DNA of 11,745 nucleotides from Oleidesulfovibrio sp964593925. GTDB lineage: Bacteria > Desulfobacterota > Desulfovibrionia > Desulfovibrionales > Desulfovibrionaceae. Positions 5,945-11,745 of this stretch are shown here, one piece after another (position 1 is the first letter of the stretch; the number at the start of each line of letters is the position of its first letter). The position numbers were made by a program, and so were the translations under genes. The notes beneath the pieces were generated by a model. That model saw only the letters and a program-made list of their open reading frames with translations, made no database searches and was not told where the DNA came from. The stretch covers positions 1 through 11,745 of the forward strand of contig CAZQKM010000044.1 of NCBI GenBank assembly GCA_964593925.1, read 5' to 3'.

Positions 5945-8900
5945 ATGGCTACGACAAATCTGACTATGCCCGGTAGCGGTTCTCAAACTGTTTCCATCAC
6001 AGCGGGCCAACGGCTTTCCTTTAATTTCGACGTATCAGGCGTCACATTCACACGTTCCGGTAATAATCTGGTTCTGGTTTCTGATTCAGGTGCAAAAATC
6101 ATTCTCACTGATTTCTTCGTGCCGGATGCCCAAGGAAATTTGCCCGAATTAGAGCTGGCCGATGGTGCTGTTATTAGTAGTGACGCATTTTTGTTAGCTA
6201 TGGATCCAGAATTTGACATTGCCACAGCTGCCGGTCCTACATCGCAGCAGAGCGGTGGTGTGGGTTCGTATGAAGACAGTGCAGGCCTGATTGTTGATGG
6301 CGTGGACAAGCTGGAATCTATCGATAGTACCCTGCTGCAAGGCAATGGTGCTGAATCCGACATCCTGCTTGCAGGTGCTACAGATAATACAATTGTAAGT
6401 GATAGTACTGGTGGCGATGGCGGTACTGGTGGCGATGGCGGCACTGGTGGCGATGGCGGCACTGGTGGCGATGGCGGCACTGGTGGCGATGGCGGCACTG
6501 GTGGCGATGGCGGTGACGGTGGAGACGGCGGTGACGCTCTAGCCCCCACTTTCCATGTCCGTGCAGCTCTGCTCGGGGCTGATGGTACAGAGCAGCCCAT
6601 TGTGGCTGTCAACGTGCTTGACGCCAGTGGCAACATTTTGTCTGCTCCATTCCCTCAAAACATCACTATCCTAGGAAATACCAATTACGCGGTACGCTAT
6701 GACAGCGCCACGGGCCAATTTATCATTTCTCTGCTAGACCCAGCAGCCGGGGCTGTCGGCCCGGAAAATATCACTATTGTCGTGGGGGACTATGCCTATA
6801 GCATACAAGTAGGTTCCAGCTCCACCAACGACTTGGTGGATGTCACTTGGCTATCCCCGGATGAAAGTGTTCCCTTTACTGAAAAAACATGGGCCGGCAG
6901 TAATGATAACGCACTGGGCGGCGATTCTGCCTTTGTGCCCGGTCATACAAGCGGGGCCACCATCGGCACCCCAGAGGGGTACGAAAACACAGAGCTGCAC
7001 CTTCAGGCGCATGAAAGTTCTCTCACTGCCAGAAGCGACACAGGGGGTGCAGACGATGCCTCTTCTTCTGTGGAATTGGATCTTAATAGCGGCTCTTTTT
7101 ATATCCATAACACTGGTGAAGCACTTTTTGAGACCTCACACGAAGAATTTACTCCCCAGTACTTCCCCGACGAGATCGACACAGCGGGTACAGGGTATGA
7201 TGCATCCGTGGTCGCAACCATGGCTGCCAAGGGAGAAAACGCCGTAAACACCATCACGGTAAATGGCGGTAGCGCCACCATTAGCGCTGGCGGAGGCCAG
7301 CCCGACACAGGCGGTGCAGACGCAACCTATATCAGCGCGATCTATGCCACTGAGGGTGGCAAAAATGTTGTTACCGCAGACGAGGTGGCCATCAATGTGG
7401 CCTCACAAGGGTTTGCGCCCGGCAGTGATGGCCATGCCGTGGTCACCGGCATACGTAGTGACGGGGCTATTTTTGTTGACGGCTGGGATCAATGGAGCTC
7501 TGACTCTTCCCCCATTGAGCAATACTCTGAAACGATTATTACTTCAAAAGGCACCGTAACAGTAAACACCAGTATCACAGGCAATACGGCAACGCAGGAC
7601 CACTCCAGCATTTCCTATGCGAGTGTGGCCGCCACAGAAGGTGGTAGGGTTCAGATCACGACAGAAGAAGACGTACGTATACATGTTGACAACCAGACCA
7701 CTGGAGACGAGCTTTCCACGTCTGGTATCTATGGTCTGTTTGCCGGATATGGCCTGGGTGCCCATGACTTGCTCAGCCCCGAAAACTTTATTTCTGAGAC
7801 CGGTGAAGTCCATACTTGGGAATACTCAGACTACCTGAATACAATAAAATCTCTGTATTTGTTCGATATGTTTCAAAGGAATCCGGATAATTGGGAGTAT
7901 GAGCTACGGGATGTATACTCTGGTGTGCATATCGACGCCAAGGGCGATGTTAACGTCTCGCTTGAGCTTGGTAGCCAAAAACTTAGCGGTACGGTAACGG
8001 GTATTGCCGCTTCACTGGGTGCTGTTTCCATAACTTCTGACGCTGACATCAGCATAGAGGTCAATCACGAGGGCATACACTCTGCAGGACAGGGTGCTCT
8101 TTCTGCCTTGGATATCATGAACGGTCTAGTGAACCTGCACGCCCAAGGTGATCTTGTCTTAAGTGTTTCTGGCAACGGAGAGGACGTAAGCGTAGTGCAT
8201 AACTCCGCTGTCTTGGAGGTTGCTTCCCCAAGTGGAATCTCTTCGGGACAGTCTTTCTCCGGCACAAACGTCATTTTTAAAGGAGAAGTGGGCACAAACA
8301 ACGCCTCTGAGAACAACAGCATCATCGGAATTGATTATACTGATCATGCCATGGGCTCCGGTGGATCCAAAAAGGCCCCATTTGTGGTAGAAGCCTCAGA
8401 GAAGTTTACCATTGACGTCACTGCGCATCACAACGGCGGTACAACCTACAGTACCGGTATTGCCACTTCAGCGTCGTCTTTCCACGACGGATACTCGGGG
8501 GAGTTACTTATCTATATTGATGCCCCCAAATTTGAGTTGAATGCCACAGTGCAAGGTAATGTCAATCAAGGTATGAGCAAAGCCACGGGTATTTCAGTGG
8601 ACTCCTACAGTCTGACGCTTGGCAATTTAGATACAAGCTCTGATTATCCGACCATGGTCAAGTTGGAATCCCTTGATGTCAACGTGTACGGCGCCCGATA
8701 TAATACAGGGGTAGAGGTTATTGCGACTTCCCCAAATAACATGGGAAGTTCTGTAAACGCGTTGATTGCCGCGCATGAACTGGACATTTCTGTTGGTGGT
8801 GGAGCCACTTCCGGTGATTCTGCAAACTATGGCTTACGCGTTATTGCAGAATCTCCGCAATATTCCTGGGCTACCGCAAAGGCGGAACTCTTTGTTAACA

Positions 8901-10225
8901 CACTGAATATTGATGTGGACAATACGCAAAAGAGTGTTGGTATCAGTGTGGGCGGAGGCGTTGAATCGGGAAATGGGACTCTGAATATTTTTGCACGGAA
9001 TCCCATAACTGGAGAAAATGATACCCCCATGACGGTTACCATTTCCTGTACCATCACCAATGCTGCAGGCCAGTTTAAGGGAATAGCCTTAGAAGCATTC
9101 AACAGTGGGTCCATTATGTTAAATGGCAGCCAAGCTGCTGATACCATAGTTCTGAAAGGTGACGTTCGAGCCCAAGATTCTGGGAGCATGTACTTCTATC
9201 TTGGGGAAGGAAATGACCGGATTGAAATTACCGGAGATATAGTTGCCGAGGACGCAGGAAACTTTGGCCCCAGCCAGATAAGCTGGAATCTGGGAAGCAA
9301 CTATTCAACAAACGGAGATAATGATACTTTCATACTCAACGGTAACGCCCTGGCTCAGGATGGTGGTGTCATCACAACTGTCCTTGAGAGGGGAGATGAC
9401 CAAGTACTTCTTAACGGCAAAATTCGTGCTACAGGCGAAGGTAGCACACAGGAATGGGATCTGGGCAATGGTGATAACTCCTTTTCTTTGCTGGGAGGCG
9501 ATATTCTGGCAACTCAAGGTGGCAGCATTACTATCACTTCCGGTAGAGGAAATGACACTTTCAGTTTGAACGGCGCCATTGGGGGGAACGTTCTTATTAA
9601 TGCCGGTGCAGGAAATGACACCCTCATCCTGAACGCCCCTGATGTAGGGACCTTCAACGAATGGTATCAAGCCTGGATGACAGACAAGCTGGGCGACATA
9701 AACTGCGAAACCATCACTGTAAAAATTACTGGTGGCCTTGCCTCTGGCGATGCCCTTGGCTGGCTAAGCGATCTTGTCAACGGACTGAACAACAATGGTA
9801 TGGATATTACTCTTGATATAGTTTCCTCTGGGGCAGCACCTTCTCCGCACATGGCAGAAGCGGCTGCCTTTGCCGCAGACGCTGAGAGTTCCTCCCATGC
9901 TCTTTCTCAGCAAGAGGATGATGCTTCTCACCCCTCTGGTGGTAACCCCTTGCATGGACTGGGGGCCCTCGTGGTTGAGGGGGTTGAAAGTGATTCGCTG
10001 CATGAAGTACTTGATAATGCCTTGGCAGGTATCCGTTCGGAGAATGCGACCAAAGGTACTGAAATTATCCTCAGCTCTGAGGATGCCCAGCAGCTTAATT
10101 TGGAGGCTTCCGGCTGGACCAATACTGGTGAAACCACAACGATCAATGGTTCTGAGTGTGTCCGTTACAGCAGCGATGATGGTACTGAGCAGCTGTACAT
10201 TCAATTGATGAACACCACTGCCTAG
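5945..10225 (+). CDS. Large LapA-like RTX adhesin secreted by a type I system
   Basis: A 1426-residue predicted cell-surface adhesin with no Sec signal peptide. Residues 1 to about 90 resemble the retention module of LapA-type adhesins, which plugs the outer-membrane TolC-like pore (ILTDFF at 53-58, LPELELADG at 66-74). TAAG at 94-97 matches the di-alanine site cut by LapG-family proteases. Residues 155-197 form a Gly/Asp/Thr linker made by an 18-bp tandem repeat. The body (about 200-1050) is Ser/Thr/Asn/Gly-rich with short beta-strand-like repeats; one unit recurs as ATEGG at 468 and 563. Residues about 1053-1228 carry degenerate RTX repeats (GEGNDRIEI, GRGNDTFSL, GAGNDTLIL), which in this family bind calcium outside the cell. 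The last 190 residues are the likely C-terminal type I secretion signal. The gene is alone, with its own terminator. No transporter, lapG or lapD is in view. Confidence 0.9.
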   Translation: MATTNLTMPGSGSQTVSITAGQRLSFNFDVSGVTFTRSGNNLVLVSDSGAKIILTDFFVPDAQGNLPELELADGAVISSDAFLLAMDPEFDIATAAGPTSQQSGGVGSYEDSAGLIVDGVDKLESIDSTLLQGNGAESDILLAGATDNTIVSDSTGGDGGTGGDGGTGGDGGTGGDGGTGGDGGTGGDGGDGGDGGDALAPTFHVRAALLGADGTEQPIVAVNVLDASGNILSAPFPQNITILGNTNYAVRYDSATGQFIISLLDPAAGAVGPENITIVVGDYAYSIQVGSSSTNDLVDVTWLSPDESVPFTEKTWAGSNDNALGGDSAFVPGHTSGATIGTPEGYENTELHLQAHESSLTARSDTGGADDASSSVELDLNSGSFYIHNTGEALFETSHEEFTPQYFPDEIDTAGTGYDASVVATMAAKGENAVNTITVNGGSATISAGGGQPDTGGADATYISAIYATEGGKNVVTADEVAINVASQGFAPGSDGHAVVTGIRSDGAIFVDGWDQWSSDSSPIEQYSETIITSKGTVTVNTSITGNTATQDHSSISYASVAATEGGRVQITTEEDVRIHVDNQTTGDELSTSGIYGLFAGYGLGAHDLLSPENFISETGEVHTWEYSDYLNTIKSLYLFDMFQRNPDNWEYELRDVYSGVHIDAKGDVNVSLELGSQKLSGTVTGIAASLGAVSITSDADISIEVNHEGIHSAGQGALSALDIMNGLVNLHAQGDLVLSVSGNGEDVSVVHNSAVLEVASPSGISSGQSFSGTNVIFKGEVGTNNASENNSIIGIDYTDHAMGSGGSKKAPFVVEASEKFTIDVTAHHNGGTTYSTGIATSASSFHDGYSGELLIYIDAPKFELNATVQGNVNQGMSKATGISVDSYSLTLGNLDTSSDYPTMVKLESLDVNVYGARYNTGVEVIATSPNNMGSSVNALIAAHELDISVGGGATSGDSANYGLRVIAESPQYSWATAKAELFVNTLNIDVDNTQKSVGISVGGGVESGNGTLNIFARNPITGENDTPMTVTISCTITNAAGQFKGIALEAFNSGSIMLNGSQAADTIVLKGDVRAQDSGSMYFYLGEGNDRIEITGDIVAEDAGNFGPSQISWNLGSNYSTNGDNDTFILNGNALAQDGGVITTVLERGDDQVLLNGKIRATGEGSTQEWDLGNGDNSFSLLGGDILATQGGSITITSGRGNDTFSLNGAIGGNVLINAGAGNDTLILNAPDVGTFNEWYQAWMTDKLGDINCETITVKITGGLASGDALGWLSDLVNGLNNNGMDITLDIVSSGAAPSPHMAEAAAFAADAESSSHALSQQEDDASHPSGGNPLHGLGALVVEGVESDSLHEVLDNALAGIRSENATKGTEIILSSEDAQQLNLEASGWTNTGETTTINGSECVRYSSDDGTEQLYIQLMNTTA
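6224..6235 (+). other. TAAG codons: predicted LapG-type cleavage site
   Basis: Codons 94-97 of the adhesin read Thr-Ala-Ala-Gly, the motif at which LapG cuts LapA between the two alanines. It sits just after the retention module, the expected place. Cleavage is inferred from the family. Confidence 0.6.
6407..6514 (+). repeat. 18-bp in-frame tandem repeat (six copies)
   Basis: Six head-to-tail copies of ACTGGTGGCGATGGCGG[C/T] encode Thr-Gly-Gly-Asp-Gly-Gly (residues 155-190). Copies 2-5 are identical; the first and last differ only in the final base. They are followed by a shorter Asp-Gly-Gly run to about residue 197. The unit is a multiple of three, so copy-number change would lengthen or shorten the linker without a frameshift. 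Confidence 0.95.
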
Positions 10226-10244
10226 TCAACCAAAGCCAATATAC

Positions 10245-10278
10245 CCCTCTGGCCCTCACCAGGTCAGAGGGTTTTTTT
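10245..10278 (+). terminator. Rho-independent terminator of the adhesin gene
   Basis: CCCTCTG (10245-10251) pairs with CAGAGGG (10265-10271), extended inward by further pairs, and is followed by seven T (10272-10278). It starts 19 bases after the adhesin stop codon. Confidence 0.9.
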
Positions 10279-10351
10279 ATGAACGGCTCCCCACGCTATG
10301 CGTGGGTTCTTCAAAAGGCAAAGCCTGTGACGTCTGGCAAAGTCGCTCTCT

Positions 10352-11714
10352 GTGTAAAAAAACAGTAGTGTCCAGAATCTTGTGCACATTTTGTGGCAGC
10401 CAAGTGGCGGTGTCTTACAAATCCGGTGCGGGCCTTGCGAGCGATACCCCACAAAAATATCGCGGCTGCAAGGGCCCTGACAGCTCCGGCTTTATTCAGG
10501 AACCTTCATATTCATATACCGTTGCAGGCCCAACCTGCCATATAGCGTAGGCGAGCCGCGATCAGCATCAGGCAGTTGTCCGGCCAGAAAGCTCCCCACG
10601 ACTCGTGTGCGTCGTCGGATTTCTCGTCAGGCGATCAAGCGAGGGGTCGTACGAATATGTCTCGCAGTGCGTTGAGGAAACCCCATACCATTGGAGTGTC
10701 TCTCCTCTGCCGGGCTCCATGATGGAAACGGCTTTTGCCAAGCCGAGCACTCTGAGTTTCTTAATCACATCAGCAGCTTTTTACCGGACGGCTTCATTAT
10801 CTTTCTGTGCATGGACCGCCTTGAGCACCAAGGCCACCTCTTTGCTTTTACCCCGCGGAACCGCATGCAGCACAGTGCGATAAAAATGGAGCACACACCC
10901 CTGCCACTTGGCCTGTGGCTAAAACTCAACCAAGGTACACCCCCAAGACTTTTGTCCGACACCACAAGGCGGATGCGCTCAAGCTCTCGTTCACCCAGAT
11001 ATGGCAAAAACTGCCGCCAACTCTTGCTGTCTTCACACGAGACTTCGGCTACGCCAAGGACTTCCCGGTAGCCTTCTCTGCTTACTCCCACGGCCACAAG
11101 GACGAAAACGTGTTGCACTTCACCTGCCCAGGATCGTTTGAGCCATATGCCGTCCAGAAAAACATGGGGATACTCCCGTTCGAGAGGGCGATTACGCCAG
11201 GTTTCCACGCGCTCAAAAATATTCTGGTTCCACTCGCTGATCGTACTTGGGCTGAGCCTACTACCCTATAAAGCCTCGGTGATATCCTCCACCCGGCGTA
11301 TGGAAACACCGGCCAGGCACACTTCACCAACGCCTCCCCCACTGATCTTTCCCAACGGCGGTGTCGATCAATGATGGCCGTCTCAAGAGATACATGCCGC
11401 AACTTCGACATTTTGAGCTACATAGTGCCCGCTTTGGTTTGAAAGCTACGTTCGTAATGCCCGGCCCTGGTGCTTGCCCGCTCGGCAATGCGCTCATGGC
11501 GTCGGGCTTTCAACGCGTATCCGCTTCATCCGTTTCAGCCTCCAGAAGGCCGTTCAGGGCTTATTATGCACTTTTTCGAATAACTTCAAATAGATAATCG
11601 CACAACTTTTGCTCATCAATCTCAAAAACGGGGATGTTCTTTTTGCTGCTCAGTCCGGTCGTTTTCTTCTTGCAGCCCTCCTTGCCGAGCTAGAGAGTGC
11701 CGTCAAATTACCTT
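10352..11714 (-). mobile_element. Degenerate IS256-family insertion sequence
   Basis: The broken transposase defines the element. Plausible ends are a GTAAAAAAACAGTAGTGTCC-like sequence near 10354-10373 and, at the right, an inverted GTAATTTGACGGCACTCTC near 11696-11714. These ends share only about half to two-thirds of their bases, so they are tentative. The implied length of about 1.36 kb is normal for the family. I found no matching target duplication. Confidence 0.5.
10492..11674 (-). pseudogene. IS256-family (mutator-type) transposase, multiply broken
   Basis: The minus-strand frames together give a full-length IS256-type transposase. It starts at 11674 with KKKTTGLSSKKNIPVFEID (the expected ATG is lost, though AAGGAGG precedes it) and continues with HYERSFQTKAG, ETAIIDRHRRWE, VSIRRVEDITEAL and PLEREYPHVFLDGIWLKRSW. 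It ends with REIRRRTRVVG, then RYMNMKVPE and TAA at 10492-10494. The catalytic residues are still visible: Asp in FLDGIW, Asp in VVSDKSLG and Glu in REIRRRTR. At least five in-frame stops and at least three frameshifts interrupt it, so it is inactive. The longest intact piece is 10765-11208 in one frame, with the last third of that piece already out of frame. Confidence 0.88.
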
Positions 11715-11745
11715 AACCACAATGCAATGCACCGAATTTGAATTG

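Noticed and set aside
5983..6636. Minus-strand frame of 217 codons rich in Pro and Ser
   Set aside because: It is the complement of the adhesin's Gly/Asp repeat and N-terminus; the proline runs are an artefact of the GC-rich repeat.
9764..10204. Minus-strand frame of 146 codons inside the adhesin 3' end
   Set aside because: It lies wholly opposite the adhesin's secretion tail, shows no domain and has no plausible ribosome-binding site.
10284..10315. Hairpin CCCACGC-TAT-GCGTGGG resembling a type I-E CRISPR repeat
   Set aside because: It occurs once only, with no second repeat, spacer or cas gene nearby, so it is more likely a second hairpin after the adhesin terminator.

Overview
The window looks like a chromosomal segment from a sulfate-reducing Desulfovibrionaceae-type bacterium. 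This is an inference from gene content: a four-cysteine PAPS-reductase-like protein, a 'dual CxxC' small protein, a bacterial non-heme ferritin and a large LapA-like type I-secreted adhesin. GC content is moderate. Few genes are intact, and long gaps, frameshifts and insertion-sequence debris suggest a genome or locus undergoing decay.

Left part (1-2750): a strong hairpin terminator at about 130-166. It is followed on the minus strand by a broken gene (166-631), possibly a PilZ-type protein, carrying one frameshift and one in-frame TGA. Next come a complete ferritin (720-1226, minus), a small zinc-ribbon-like dual CxxC protein (1407-1616, plus) and, converging on it, a PAPS-reductase-family protein (1670-2410, minus). 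The last keeps the cysteines expected for a 4Fe-4S cluster but lacks the C-terminal catalytic ECGLH motif.

Middle (2659-5944): a promoter, two nearly identical tandem tRNA-Arg(ACG) genes and a terminator. After an unassigned stretch comes a D-aminoacylase-type amidohydrolase (3325-4488, minus) whose C-terminal third is replaced by an unrelated charged helical tail. About 1.45 kb without a convincing intact gene follows, holding what look like decayed coding remnants and, near its right end, two dyads and a run of nine G.

Right part (5945-11745): a 1426-residue adhesin with an N-terminal retention module, a TAAG site of the kind cut by LapG-family proteases, an 18-bp tandem repeat encoding a Gly/Asp linker, a long beta-rich body, degenerate RTX repeats and a type I secretion tail, closed by its own terminator. 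The window ends in a heavily mutated IS256-family insertion sequence.

The most interesting signal is the adhesin control region. The nine-G run occupies the Shine-Dalgarno position six bases before the ATG, so slippage could switch or tune translation (phase variation). The retention module and TAAG site suggest a second, post-translational layer of control through protease release, which in known systems is governed by cyclic-di-GMP. No lapG, lapD or type I secretion genes lie in this window.
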